Source of the DNA: Bacteroidota bacterium
GTDB lineage: Bacteria > Bacteroidota > Ignavibacteria > Ignavibacteriales > Melioribacteraceae
Reading direction: 5' to 3'
Assembly (NCBI GenBank): GCA_018818065.1
Contig: JAHISV010000005.1
Location: 1,160,527 to 1,224,526, forward strand
Length of the DNA: 64,000 bases
Shown here: piece by piece, positions 29,865 through 38,552 of the stretch
How positions within the stretch are numbered: position 1 is the first letter of the stretch
How the letters are laid out: each line of letters begins with the position of its first letter
Made by a program: the position numbers and the translations under genes
The notes under the pieces: generated by a model
Seen by the model: only the letters and a program-made list of their open reading frames with translations
What the model was told of the DNA's origin: nothing
The model's database searches: none

Positions 29865-31088
29865 ATGAAAAAAAGTATTCAACTTGTTGTCCTGTCAACA
29901 CTTATTGTTTTATTCTCATGCAAAAAAACAGAACCAGTATCCGATTATTCAAAACCGGAAATTCAATTAAATAAATATTCACTTGAAGCAGATACACTGA
30001 TCGAGGCGCTTGGCACCGTAGAACGTAACGAGACATTGGGCGAAATATTTGAATCATATGGCATTAATTATCAAACAGTTCTGAATCTTGTTCATGCCAG
30101 TAAAGATAGTTTCGACTTACGAAAAATAAAGTCCGGCAATGATTTTGCTCTTTACTTCACAGACGATTCATTACGGGAAATCAAGCATTTTGTATATGAA
30201 ATTGATCCGGTTAATTATATCGTATACAATTTTCAGGATTCATTGACAATCAGGAAGAGTAAGAAAGAAACTATTATTCGCGAAAGAGAGGTTGCTGGTA
30301 TAATAAACAGTTCTCTCTGGGGTACAATGATGCAGATTAATGTTAATCCTGTTCTGGCGATAGAACTCTCGGAAGTTTTTGCCTGGCAGATAAATTTTTA
30401 CGGAATTCAACAAGGTGATCGATTCAAAGTAATATTTAAAGAAGCTTATGTTGACAGCCAATTCGTGGGAATCAATGAGATTACTTGCGCTGAATTTATT
30501 CATAAAAATGAACCTTACAATGCAATTCGGTATATTCAGGATGGACACGTAGAATATTTTGATACTAGCGGTCACAGCTTGCAGAAACAATTTTTAAAGG
30601 CTCCATTAAAGTTCTCACGTATAAGTTCCGGCTATAACCCCAACAGACTTCACCCTGTATTAAAGCGTGCCCGTCCACATCTTGGAGTGGATTTCGCTGC
30701 ACCACGTGGTACGCCAGTACGCGCAATAGGAGATGGAGATGTAATTTTTCGTGGAAGAATGCATGAACCTGGAAATTTTATTAAGATTAAGCACAATGGA
30801 ACATACTCAAGCGGCTACATGCATTTATCTAAGTTCGAAAAAAATATTGTTGTTGGCAAAAGGGTTCGACAGGGTGACATAATTGGATATGTCGGAAGTA
30901 CGGGTTTATCTACAGGACCTCATCTTGATCTTAGATTCTGGAAAAATGGGCAATTGGTTAATTATCTTACCCAAAAATTTCCGCCAACACATCCAGTAAA
31001 AGAAGAGAACAAAAACGACTTTAATAATGTTGTTAAATCTATATTAATCAATCTGGAAAAAATACCTTATCCAAAGAATACAGATTAA
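29865..31088 (+). CDS. M23 (LytM) peptidase-like lipoprotein with altered metal motif
   Basis: A 407-residue lipoprotein (lipobox LFSC). An OapA/YebA-like N-terminal region is followed by the M23 domain: RARPHLGVDFAAPRGTPVRA gives the His-x3-Asp metal pair. The second motif reads GPHLDLRFW, with Asp where LytM-type enzymes have the second His of HxH. In the family that His binds zinc, so activity may be altered, or it may be an inactive regulator of cell-wall hydrolysis. Confidence 0.87.
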   Translation: MKKSIQLVVLSTLIVLFSCKKTEPVSDYSKPEIQLNKYSLEADTLIEALGTVERNETLGEIFESYGINYQTVLNLVHASKDSFDLRKIKSGNDFALYFTDDSLREIKHFVYEIDPVNYIVYNFQDSLTIRKSKKETIIREREVAGIINSSLWGTMMQINVNPVLAIELSEVFAWQINFYGIQQGDRFKVIFKEAYVDSQFVGINEITCAEFIHKNEPYNAIRYIQDGHVEYFDTSGHSLQKQFLKAPLKFSRISSGYNPNRLHPVLKRARPHLGVDFAAPRGTPVRAIGDGDVIFRGRMHEPGNFIKIKHNGTYSSGYMHLSKFEKNIVVGKRVRQGDIIGYVGSTGLSTGPHLDLRFWKNGQLVNYLTQKFPPTHPVKEENKNDFNNVVKSILINLEKIPYPKNTD

Positions 31089-31117
31089 ATAATTTTTAGG
31101 TGGAGAGACAGAGACAC

Positions 31118-32284
31118 ATGAAAAATTTTACATTTTACAATCCAACCAAAGTTATATTTGGCGAAGGAACCATAGAACAAATTGGAGCAGAGTTAAGCAG
31201 CAGGGATCATAAAAAAATCCTTTTTTTGTATGGTCAGGGATCGATAAAAAGGAATGGAGTTTATGACACTATTATAAATTCTCTAAATGAAAATAAAATT
31301 GAGTTTGTTGAATTAGATGGGGTTAAACCAAATCCTGTGCTTACTAAAGTTCACGAGGCTGTTGCTCTTTGTAAAGAGCATAAACTGGATACCATCCTTG
31401 CAGTTGGCGGCGGAAGTGTTATTGATAGTGCCAAAGCTATTGGTGCCGGGGCATTATACGATGGCGACATTTGGGATGCTTTTGAGGGAACGATTCGGGT
31501 AAAGGAATCTCTTCCTATCTTTACAATCCTTACTATTTCTGCTACTGGTTCCGAGATGAATACTAATTCTGTTGTTACAAAGGAAAACGAGGATAAGAAA
31601 TGGCCAATGTTAACAGGTCCATGTTCATATCCTGTTGTTTCGATAATGGATCCAAAAGTTCAGGCTGAACTTCCGATTAGCCAGACTATTAATGGTGCTG
31701 TTGATGCTATCGCGCATATTATGGAATTCTATTTTGATGGCTCGCCAAACACAGATGTCCAGGACGAATTTTCCGAAGGGATGATTCGTACGGTTATCAA
31801 ACATTCAAAGATTCTTTTAGCGGATCCAACCAATTATGAATCAAGATCGCAACTAATGTGGGTGGCAACACTGGCATTGAATGGTGTTATTTCGTCCGGT
31901 ACAAAAGGTGGGGATTGGGCAACTCACATGCTGGAACATTCCTTAAGCGCTTTTTATGATGTTGCTCATGGTGCAGGTTTAGCGATCATGTTTCCTGCCT
32001 GGATGAAATATGTGCATGAGGATAATATTGCCAAGTTCGCTCAATTCGGCGAAAGAGTTTTTGGCATTAATGAGGGGAGTGACGAAGTTAAAGCTGTTAA
32101 TTCTATTTATGCCATTGAATCCTTTTTTAAGGAAATTGGAGCCCCTACAAGATTAACTGATATTAACGTATCTGAAAATGATCTTGAAAAGCTGGCGGAT
32201 AATGCCTCTATGAAAGGTGCTCTTGGTAGTGTGAAAAAACTTGAACGAAATGATTTGCTGGAAATATACAAACTAGCTTTCTAA
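31118..32284 (+). CDS. Iron-containing alcohol dehydrogenase
   Basis: A 388-residue group III alcohol dehydrogenase similar to NADPH-dependent butanol dehydrogenases (YqhD/BdhA type). Nucleotide-binding GGGSVIDSAK, then ATGSEMNTNSVVT, and the iron ligands Asp/His in NGAVDAIAHIMEFYF and THMLEHSLSAFYDVAHGAG. It probably reduces aldehydes. I chose ATG 31118, because MKNFTFYNPTKVIFGEG is the family N-terminus; a GTG at 31100 is in frame. Confidence 0.92.
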   Translation: MKNFTFYNPTKVIFGEGTIEQIGAELSSRDHKKILFLYGQGSIKRNGVYDTIINSLNENKIEFVELDGVKPNPVLTKVHEAVALCKEHKLDTILAVGGGSVIDSAKAIGAGALYDGDIWDAFEGTIRVKESLPIFTILTISATGSEMNTNSVVTKENEDKKWPMLTGPCSYPVVSIMDPKVQAELPISQTINGAVDAIAHIMEFYFDGSPNTDVQDEFSEGMIRTVIKHSKILLADPTNYESRSQLMWVATLALNGVISSGTKGGDWATHMLEHSLSAFYDVAHGAGLAIMFPAWMKYVHEDNIAKFAQFGERVFGINEGSDEVKAVNSIYAIESFFKEIGAPTRLTDINVSENDLEKLADNASMKGALGSVKKLERNDLLEIYKLAF

Positions 32285-32286
32285 GT

Positions 32287-32315
32287 ATAAGCCGGATTCA
32301 TTCCGGCTTATTTTT
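32287..32315 (+). terminator. Rho-independent terminator after the alcohol dehydrogenase gene
   Basis: A perfect 10-bp stem ATAAGCCGGA / TCCGGCTTAT with a 5-base loop is followed by four more Ts. It lies at the convergent junction with the minus-strand M23 gene. Confidence 0.88.
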
Positions 32316-32319
32316 GAAT

Positions 32320-33765
32320 CTATTTTAGATATATCAGTTTATGTGTTGTCACTTCTTTACCAATTATAATCTTCAAAAAATATATCCCGGATACCAGACC
32401 TGACATCGTTATACCTTTTGTATAATAACCAGCTGATTGGTAGTCGTTGACTAAGGGTTTAAAATTCTCTCCAACAATATTATACAGTGTGATAGTTACC
32501 TTCGAATTTGCCTGTAGTGAATATTCAAGTCTGGTAGAAGAATTAAAAGGATTGGGGTAAACAGAACTTATCAATTTGTTACTGTGTATTTCTGTTACTT
32601 CATCATTAATGTCCGTGGAAGTGTAAGCTACTGTAAAACTCTGCCTGTAAATTTTATTTTGAAATTTGACTGTAAATGTCCAGTCCCCTGGAACAGCATT
32701 TATGGGAAGTATAAAATACCATCCCCAATAAGAAGCTGCATAATAATCCACATCTATGCTATGGCTCCAATCAGTCCAAATGAAGTTATCAGGTTCAGTA
32801 ATTGTATAAATACTCTGTTCGTTCTGTCCTTGATCTGTGTAATAGGTAACAAACCAGACTGTATCACCAGGAGCAAATATATTTTTCAGGTTTAAGATTT
32901 CCTCCTCCGGGCATTCCGGAAATTCTGGGAACGATGAATGGGTTGCCACCTTATTTATTTGGGGATTATAATAAGGTGGTTGATCAATCCACCATGATTC
33001 ACTTATTGAAGGATTGCCAGGACCAAAATATGGGTCAATCAGATTTTCATTTTCATCGTATACTTCGAGATGCAAATGTGGACCAGTAGAAGACCCTGAT
33101 GATCCTACAACTCCAATGTATTCGCCTTGTGTCAGAGTATCGCCAATTTCCTTTGCTGTTAGCGAGTTTTGTTTCAAATGACCATACCATACGTTTGCTC
33201 CGTCATTGTTACGCACATAGACTGCATTCCAAGTTTCAGAATTCATTGAACAGTATTTGTCATAATGTCCATCCTCTTTACCAATAATTACACCATCGGC
33301 AACAGCAATAACTCTTACCTGGTCATTATTCATTTTAAACCATGAAAAAGGCCAAAGAAAATAATCCGTGCCTTTATGATTATAACCATAATCTGTATCG
33401 TAGGTTCTTAACCCATAGTTGTAATCCTGTAGATGATTTGGATATGTAGAATCATGATCAACAAATCCGGAAATTCCATGGTATCCGAAATCCGTTAGGT
33501 CCTCCGATGCCTCAAGAGGGAAAGTAAAAGAAGGCACCTGGTTAATTTTCTTTAGAGCCAGTTTTCCCAATGCAGTAAGTGAGTCGATAGTGTCTCTGTT
33601 CTTTCTTTTGATAACTTCGCGTTCTGCTTCATCGGGATAGTTAGTTGTAGATGCACTGCGGAGAATACCGCTCCCTGCATTGGGTTCCAGATATTGAATA
33701 GTGAATTGTGAAAAAGTTGTAAGTTGGATTGAACAAAGAATAAATGCTAGATGAAAAAACTTCAT
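32320..33765 (-). CDS. Secreted M23 peptidase with T9SS type A sorting domain
   Basis: A 481-residue protein with a signal peptide (cleavage near TFSQ). The M23 domain in residues about 110-260 has YNHKGTDYF and the intact GPHLHLEVYDEN motif. A beta-rich middle domain follows. The last 80 residues are a type IX secretion sorting domain: SSVYPNPFNSSTRLEYSL, then TLYNIVG and GLVSGIYFLKI. So it is exported across the outer membrane and cut or anchored at the surface. Confidence 0.9.
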   Translation of the reverse strand: MKFFHLAFILCSIQLTTFSQFTIQYLEPNAGSGILRSASTTNYPDEAEREVIKRKNRDTIDSLTALGKLALKKINQVPSFTFPLEASEDLTDFGYHGISGFVDHDSTYPNHLQDYNYGLRTYDTDYGYNHKGTDYFLWPFSWFKMNNDQVRVIAVADGVIIGKEDGHYDKYCSMNSETWNAVYVRNNDGANVWYGHLKQNSLTAKEIGDTLTQGEYIGVVGSSGSSTGPHLHLEVYDENENLIDPYFGPGNPSISESWWIDQPPYYNPQINKVATHSSFPEFPECPEEEILNLKNIFAPGDTVWFVTYYTDQGQNEQSIYTITEPDNFIWTDWSHSIDVDYYAASYWGWYFILPINAVPGDWTFTVKFQNKIYRQSFTVAYTSTDINDEVTEIHSNKLISSVYPNPFNSSTRLEYSLQANSKVTITLYNIVGENFKPLVNDYQSAGYYTKGITMSGLVSGIYFLKIIIGKEVTTHKLIYLK

Positions 33766-33971
33766 AGTTGCTCCCTTAAATGAATTAATTGAGCCGACAT
33801 ACTTATGTCCAGGTATTAGATATTAGTGAAAATCAAGTATTAACGTCTTTGTTTAGGAGGAGAGAGTACTAAACATTTATAATAAAAAATATATTTTAAA
33901 AGTTAGAGATGCAACTTCAATAGTAATCTCAGTAACGGATAAAATTACTTTCTCAGTTCATACTCGGAACC

Positions 33972-34006
33972 AAAAAAAAATCCCCATGCAGAAAATCTGA
34001 TGGGGA
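33972..34006 (-). terminator. Rho-independent terminator for the DUF4097 gene
   Basis: On the minus strand a 7-bp stem TCCCCAT / ATGGGGA is followed by nine Ts. It lies just downstream of the minus-strand gene that ends at 34030. Confidence 0.85.
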
Positions 34007-34029
34007 TAATTTTACTAAATCATAAATAA

Positions 34030-34803
34030 TTATTTTTTTAGAATTCTAAAATCACCTTTATAGGTTGTGAATTCAAGGAATGGTCCACCACCGTTAACAT
34101 CTCCGCGAATATATTCATCGTCTCGTCTTCTCCTTTGGTTCGACTTCAGTTCAAAATCCGAGTCAAAATCACCTTTATCATCTAACTCAGCATCAACACT
34201 GAATTTTGCATCCGCGGGTAATTTTACATCTATTCTTCCTTTGTACGATTCGAACTTACTATCTTTTAGTAATTTACTGAATTCAACTTCAACATCACCT
34301 TTGTATGTTTCAAGATCAATCGAACCGACTAAATCTTTTATAAACACTGAACCTTTATAAGTCTCAAAAACAATATTTGCATTTATACCGGAAATGTTGG
34401 TTTCTGATTTGTAATCATTTACCTCTAGTTCCGCAGTTTTAGGCATCGTAATTGTATAGTGGACCATTGGGTTGCTGCCTGAGTTTCCCCAAAAAGATGA
34501 ATGTTCATCATATTTGGTTTTCATACTTACACGGCTTGCTGAATTATTAAAAATAATTTCTGTAGCCTCAACTTTATCTTTATCATCCCGGCCCCAGCCA
34601 TCGGCTTCAATAACAACGTTTATTTTAATTTCTGCCTTGTCCCAGGTAGTGATTTTTATTGATCCTTTATAAGTATCAATTTCCACGACACCGTCTTTGT
34701 TCAGTGAGAATGTTTTATCAATCACTTTCTTGTCTTGTGCCTGTAGCGCAAGCAGAAGTCCACTGATTAATACTAAATACATTAGTCTGGTAAAACGTTT
34801 CAT
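34030..34803 (-). CDS. DUF4097-type beta-repeat protein with repeated YKG motif
   Basis: A 257-residue exported protein (signal cleavage near LQAQ). The rest is predicted beta strands of the putative-adhesin DUF4097 class. A motif of the form (T/S)YKG-x-(I/V) recurs five times: DTYKGSIKI, ETYKGSVFI, ETYKGDVEVE, ESYKGRIDV and TTYKGDFRI. The C-terminus is highly charged. A paralogue is encoded at 52937. Function unknown; surface or periplasmic location inferred. Confidence 0.75.
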   Translation of the reverse strand: MKRFTRLMYLVLISGLLLALQAQDKKVIDKTFSLNKDGVVEIDTYKGSIKITTWDKAEIKINVVIEADGWGRDDKDKVEATEIIFNNSASRVSMKTKYDEHSSFWGNSGSNPMVHYTITMPKTAELEVNDYKSETNISGINANIVFETYKGSVFIKDLVGSIDLETYKGDVEVEFSKLLKDSKFESYKGRIDVKLPADAKFSVDAELDDKGDFDSDFELKSNQRRRRDDEYIRGDVNGGGPFLEFTTYKGDFRILKK

Positions 34804-34995
34804 TATATCCTCCGCAAATTATTTCATTCAAGTTTACTGCTGTTTAGACTGTGCTTATAACAAATTGGTTGCACTATCGATAAAGAAAAATGACCTTTTC
34901 TTGGAAATAATTTGGAGAATACAATTTATTTCAATAAGTTTCGCACAATTTTATTGAACTGTTACAAAAAAATAACAATTAAGAAGGAGGAAGTA

Positions 34996-35160
34996 ATGGC
35001 ACTATGTTCAGTATGCGACGCTGATATATCATTACCGAAAGGTACGGTACAAGGCGAATTAATTGAATGTCCTGAATGCGGATCAGAATTAGAAGTTGTT
35101 TCAACAAATCCGTTTGTATTGGATGTTGCTCCACAAGAAGAAGAGGATTGGGGACAGTAG
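34996..35160 (+). CDS. lysW: Amino-group carrier protein LysW with C-terminal Gln
   Basis: A 54-residue zinc-ribbon carrier protein with the exact length of Thermus LysW. Zinc ligands are Cys4, Cys7, Cys25 and Cys28, followed by the acidic tail EEEDWGQ. In the family the last residue is Glu (EDWGE), whose gamma-carboxyl is joined to the amino group of alpha-aminoadipate or glutamate by LysX. Here the last codon is CAG, Gln54. Start chosen at ATG 34996 behind AAGGAGG. The stop overlaps the next start by one base. Confidence 0.93.
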   Translation: MALCSVCDADISLPKGTVQGELIECPECGSELEVVSTNPFVLDVAPQEEEDWGQ

Positions 35161-36326
35161 TGGTACAAGTCCTTGATACAACATTAAGAGAAGGGGAACA
35201 GACGCCGGGCGTTTATTTCGATACCCATATCAAGTTAGCGGTAGCAGATTTGCTTGATGAGATTGGTATTGATATAATTGAAACTGGTCATCCAATGGTT
35301 ACTCCTGAAATTCACGCGGCTGTTGAAGCGATTGCCCATAGAGGTCTAAATGCTATTGTGGGCGCTCATTCAAGATCATTACGTCAGGATGTTGAACTGG
35401 CTCTTGAATGCGGAGTGAAATTTTTAGGAATTTTTTACTGCGTTTCTGATGAAAGACTTGATGGTGTTTTTAAGAAAGATCTTGCTCAGGCTATCGATTT
35501 GATCTCTGAAGTTATTTCTTATGCAAAAAGTCAGGATCCTGAACTACTTATCAGGTACACACCGGAAGATACAGTTCGTTCTCAGTTCGAAAATGTTATT
35601 TCCGCGGCCTCAGCAGCAGTTGAAGCCGGAGCAGATATCATCAGCGTAGCCGATACAACGGGTTATATGGTTCCCGGCGGCGAGCGCAGCATGTTTAATT
35701 ATGTTAAAAACCTCAAAACCAATTTGGCTGAAAGAGGGCACAATCCAAAAATTGCAGTTCATTGTCACAACGACAGAGGATTGGCATTAGCAAACGCTCT
35801 GGATGCTTTTAGAGCAGGTGCAGAGATTATTGATGTTTCAGTTCTGGGATTAGGTGAAAGAGCTGGAATTGTTGATCTAGCTCAACTACTTACTCTTCTG
35901 GCTACTGATTTTGGTATGACCAGATACAATCTTACAAAATTGCCTGAATTATATGAACTTGTCAGTTTGCATTCAGGTTTAAATATTTCTAGAAACTTTC
36001 CGATTATCGGGAAAAACGCATTTACACATTGTGCAGGAGTACATACACACGCAGCAGCGTTAAACCCTATGCATTACGAGAGCTTAAATCCGGAATTAGT
36101 TGGGCGCACACGTCAGTTTTCACTTGATCACATGTCAGGTATTGCCGCCGTACGTTATGCTCTAAGTCTTGTAGAAATAACCGACCTTGATAGCAAAGAT
36201 CAATCCGAAATTCTCAGCGAAGTAAAAAACATCGGTCAACGTGGCAGAACGGTAGAACTTAATGAGCTACCTCATATCGTTGATATCATTAAACATAAAA
36301 AGCAGATCATTAAGAAGCACAAGTAA
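35160..36326 (+). CDS. Homocitrate synthase (HCS/IPMS family, no regulatory domain)
   Basis: Condenses acetyl-CoA with 2-oxoglutarate in the first step of lysine synthesis via alpha-aminoadipate. About 388 residues, TIM-barrel type, with LDTTLREGEQTPG near the start, GHPMV, and the metal site HCHNDRGLALAN; the long leucine-feedback domain of LeuA is missing. The assignment as homocitrate rather than isopropylmalate synthase rests mainly on its place behind lysW. GTG at 35160 (overlapping the lysW TAG) is the best start; homoaconitase and homoisocitrate dehydrogenase are not in the window. Confidence 0.85.
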   Translation: MVQVLDTTLREGEQTPGVYFDTHIKLAVADLLDEIGIDIIETGHPMVTPEIHAAVEAIAHRGLNAIVGAHSRSLRQDVELALECGVKFLGIFYCVSDERLDGVFKKDLAQAIDLISEVISYAKSQDPELLIRYTPEDTVRSQFENVISAASAAVEAGADIISVADTTGYMVPGGERSMFNYVKNLKTNLAERGHNPKIAVHCHNDRGLALANALDAFRAGAEIIDVSVLGLGERAGIVDLAQLLTLLATDFGMTRYNLTKLPELYELVSLHSGLNISRNFPIIGKNAFTHCAGVHTHAAALNPMHYESLNPELVGRTRQFSLDHMSGIAAVRYALSLVEITDLDSKDQSEILSEVKNIGQRGRTVELNELPHIVDIIKHKKQIIKKHK

Positions 36327-36391
36327 AACTTGTGTCTCTCACTCTATAATTTATAACCCATAAAATAATTTTAGACCTCAAGGAGACAGCA

Positions 36392-37243
36392 ATGAAAGTT
36401 GGAATGTTACATTCACTTATACGTAAAGAAGAAAAATATTTGATAGAAGAGTTTAGTAAACACAACGATGTTGAACTGGTTATGATCGACGACAGAAAAC
36501 TAAACTTTGTCCTTGGCAGGAATGAATTCGATTACGACGTGCTTATGGAACGAAGTATTAACCACTCCAGGGCTTTGCATGCCTTACGCATATTCGAAAG
36601 TCTTGGTGTTAAATGTGTAAACTCATCAGAAGTGGCAACAGTGTGCGGCGATAAGCTTCTTACATCAATTGCGCTTCAGGAGGCTGGCATCCCCCAGCCG
36701 GAAGTGAGAGTGGCATTTACTGAAGAATCAGCCCTGGCTGCAATTGAAGAGATGGGTTACCCCGTAGTTCTAAAACCAGCAGTGGGTTCATGGGGCCGGT
36801 TGATTACTAAGGTAAATGATCGTGATGCTGCTGAAGCGATACTTGAGCACAAAACTGTTCTTGGCTCATACCATCACTCAATTTTCTATATTCAAAAATA
36901 TGTTGAAAAAGATGGGCGTGATATCCGTAGTTTTGTAATTGGCGATGAATGCATTGCAGCCATTTACCGTGAATCGGAACACTGGATAACCAACACAGCA
37001 CGGGGCGCAAAAGCATATAACTGCCCGCTCACCGATGAGATTCGTGATCTATCATTAAGAGCCGCAAAAGCAGTTGGTGGCGGAATTGTTGCCATAGATC
37101 TCTTCGAAACGGCTGATGGTATTTCCGTGAATGAAGTGAACTATACTATGGAATTTAAAAATAGTATTACTACAACAGGTGTAAATATTCCTGAAAAAAT
37201 GGTTAATTACGTATTAAGTCAGGCGAGAGGAAATAATGAGTAA
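36392..37243 (+). CDS. lysX: LysW-alpha-aminoadipate (or glutamate) ligase, ATP-grasp
   Basis: Joins the amino group of the substrate to the C-terminal residue of LysW at the cost of ATP. The 283-residue protein has the RimK-like ATP-grasp order: [11 protein letters not shown] (residues 127-136 region), the loop NTARGA (201-206) and the Mg-binding [11 protein letters not shown] (247-257). The start follows AAGGAGA. It overlaps lysY by eight bases. A ligase of this kind needs a free carboxylate on the carrier, which makes Gln54 of LysW noteworthy. Confidence 0.93.
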   Translation: MKVGMLHSLIRKEEKYLIEEFSKHNDVELVMIDDRKLNFVLGRNEFDYDVLMERSINHSRALHALRIFESLGVKCVNSSEVATVCGDKLLTSIALQEAGIPQPEVRVAFTEESALAAIEEMGYPVVLKPAVGSWGRLITKVNDRDAAEAILEHKTVLGSYHHSIFYIQKYVEKDGRDIRSFVIGDECIAAIYRESEHWITNTARGAKAYNCPLTDEIRDLSLRAAKAVGGGIVAIDLFETADGISVNEVNYTMEFKNSITTTGVNIPEKMVNYVLSQARGNNE

Positions 37244-38282
37244 ATTAAGAGCCTCAGTTGTAGGTGCTTCCGGTTATGCCGGTGGCGACTTGTTAAGGTT
37301 GTTATTATTTCATCCAAATGTTGAAATTGCTCAGGTAACCTCAGAATCGAACCTTGGGAAATCAATAACGAAAGTTCATCCTAATCTTAGAAAGGTAACT
37401 GACTTAAAATTCACATCTATGCATGAACTGGAAGAGTGCGATTTGATATTTCTTTGTCTGCCTCATGGCACGGCAATGAATTCAATTGATAAATTCAAAG
37501 CGCTTGCTCCAAAGATAATTGATCTTAGTGCAGATTTCCGTCTGGGCGATCCCGCTCTTTATGAAAAGTGGTATGGAGAGACGCATTCAAGAACTGATAT
37601 TCTAAGTGAATTTGTTTATGGAATACCAGAGCTGCACCGCGAAGAAATGCGGACTGCAAATTATATATCAAGTGCAGGCTGCAATGCAACCGCATCAATT
37701 CTTGGATTGTATCCGCTCTACAAAAACGGATTGGTGGAATTGGATAGAACAGTTATAGAAGTGAAAGTTGGTTCGAGTGAAGCCGGCAATAAATCAACAG
37801 CTTCTTCACATCACCCGATCAAGAGTGGCTCTGTCCGCTCATATCAGCCGGTTCAGCATCGTCACTCGGCGGAGATAGTGCAGGAGTTAAGTTTCGGTAA
37901 AGAGATGCAGGTACACTTCTCAGCGACTTCAATCGATATGGTGCGTGGTGTGCTTGCAACTTGTCACGTGTTTATGAAGGATGATTTTGACGAGAAAGAT
38001 ATCTGGAAGATTTACAGGAAAGAATATGCCGATGAGCCGTTTATACGAATAGTGAAAGAGCGGGAAGGGAACTATCGATTCCCGGAACCTAAACTTTTGG
38101 CGGGTACTAACTATTGTGATATCGGGTTCCAAAAAGATGAATTTTCGAACAGGCTTGTCGTAATCAGTGCCATTGATAATTTAATGAAAGGTGCAGCAGG
38201 GCAGGCTTTGCAGGCTTTCAATATTATGAACGGGTTTGAAGAAACAATGGGGCTCGAGTTCCCTGGTATACACCCAATTTAA
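37236..38282 (+). CDS. lysY: LysW-aminoadipyl (glutamyl) phosphate reductase
   Basis: ArgC-type NADPH reductase that turns the acyl phosphate made by LysZ into the semialdehyde on the carrier. In 348 residues it has the nucleotide-binding [20 protein letters not shown], the active-site cysteine in SSAGCNAT and the histidine-containing [20 protein letters not shown]. The GCNAT form is the one usually seen in LysW-dependent pathways. It overlaps lysX by eight bases and is separated from the next operon gene by repeats. Confidence 0.93.
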   Translation: MSKLRASVVGASGYAGGDLLRLLLFHPNVEIAQVTSESNLGKSITKVHPNLRKVTDLKFTSMHELEECDLIFLCLPHGTAMNSIDKFKALAPKIIDLSADFRLGDPALYEKWYGETHSRTDILSEFVYGIPELHREEMRTANYISSAGCNATASILGLYPLYKNGLVELDRTVIEVKVGSSEAGNKSTASSHHPIKSGSVRSYQPVQHRHSAEIVQELSFGKEMQVHFSATSIDMVRGVLATCHVFMKDDFDEKDIWKIYRKEYADEPFIRIVKEREGNYRFPEPKLLAGTNYCDIGFQKDEFSNRLVVISAIDNLMKGAAGQALQAFNIMNGFEETMGLEFPGIHPI

Positions 38283-38371
38283 ATCTCCGTGCACTCGGTG
38301 CCTTCTCTGTGAACTCCGTGGTTTTTCTTTTTTAACCACAGAGAACACAAAGCAGCCACAGAGGACACTAA
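38283..38371. repeat. Imperfect long inverted repeat, dispersed-repeat type
   Basis: Two arms of about 40 bases (38283-38322 and 38334-38371) are imperfect reverse complements around a T-rich loop, built from CTCTGTG / CCACAGAG words. Repeats made of these words are scattered in the intergenic DNA of several bacterial groups. It may fold as a hairpin in the mRNA between lysY and the amidotransferase-like gene. Confidence 0.65.
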
Positions 38372-38386
38372 GAAAAACAAAGGCGT

Positions 38387-38466
38387 TGTCATTCTGTCCG
38401 GCTCGGTGGATCATTTCGGAATCCGGCTTCCAAGAAGAAGATCCTGAGTCAAGCTCAGGATGACAT
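38387..38466. repeat. Palindromic dispersed repeat, copy 1
   Basis: Begins TGTCATTCTGTCC and ends AGCTCAGGATGACA. It contains the inverted repeat ATCCTGAG (38441-38448) / CTCAGGAT (38454-38461). It is the same kind of element as the copy that starts at 38474, in the same orientation. Confidence 0.7.
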
Positions 38467-38473
38467 AAAACAC

Positions 38474-38538
38474 TGTCATTCCGAACTCGTTTCGGAATCT
38501 GTATTCCAGAAAGAAGATCATGAGCAGGATCATGATCA
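38474..38538. repeat. Palindromic dispersed repeat, copy 2
   Basis: Begins TGTCATTCCGAACTCG. It holds two perfect inverted repeats: ATTCCGAA (38478-38485) / TTCGGAAT (38491-38498), and GATCATGA (38516-38523) / TCATGATC (38530-38537). The element ends at the AGAGGAG ribosome site of the next gene, so the second hairpin could influence its translation. Confidence 0.7.
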
Positions 38539-38552
38539 AGAGGAGTTTAAAC

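Noticed and set aside
28819..31088. Capsule or poly-gamma-glutamate operon around the CapA-like gene
   Set aside because: No ligase or export genes of such a system are adjacent; neighbours are MoxR and an M23 protein.
31118..32284. Alcohol dehydrogenase as cargo of a microcompartment with the vertex genes
   Set aside because: The genes are over 21 kb apart, the enzyme has no visible encapsulation extension, and no other shell gene is present.
34912..34995. N-terminal extension of LysW by 28 residues
   Set aside because: The extension covers the AAGGAGG ribosome site and has no family similarity; starting at 34996 gives the standard 54-residue protein.
38283..38552. Transposon or insertion sequence remnant
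   Set aside because: Only palindromic repeats are present, without a transposase fragment or target-site duplication that I could see.
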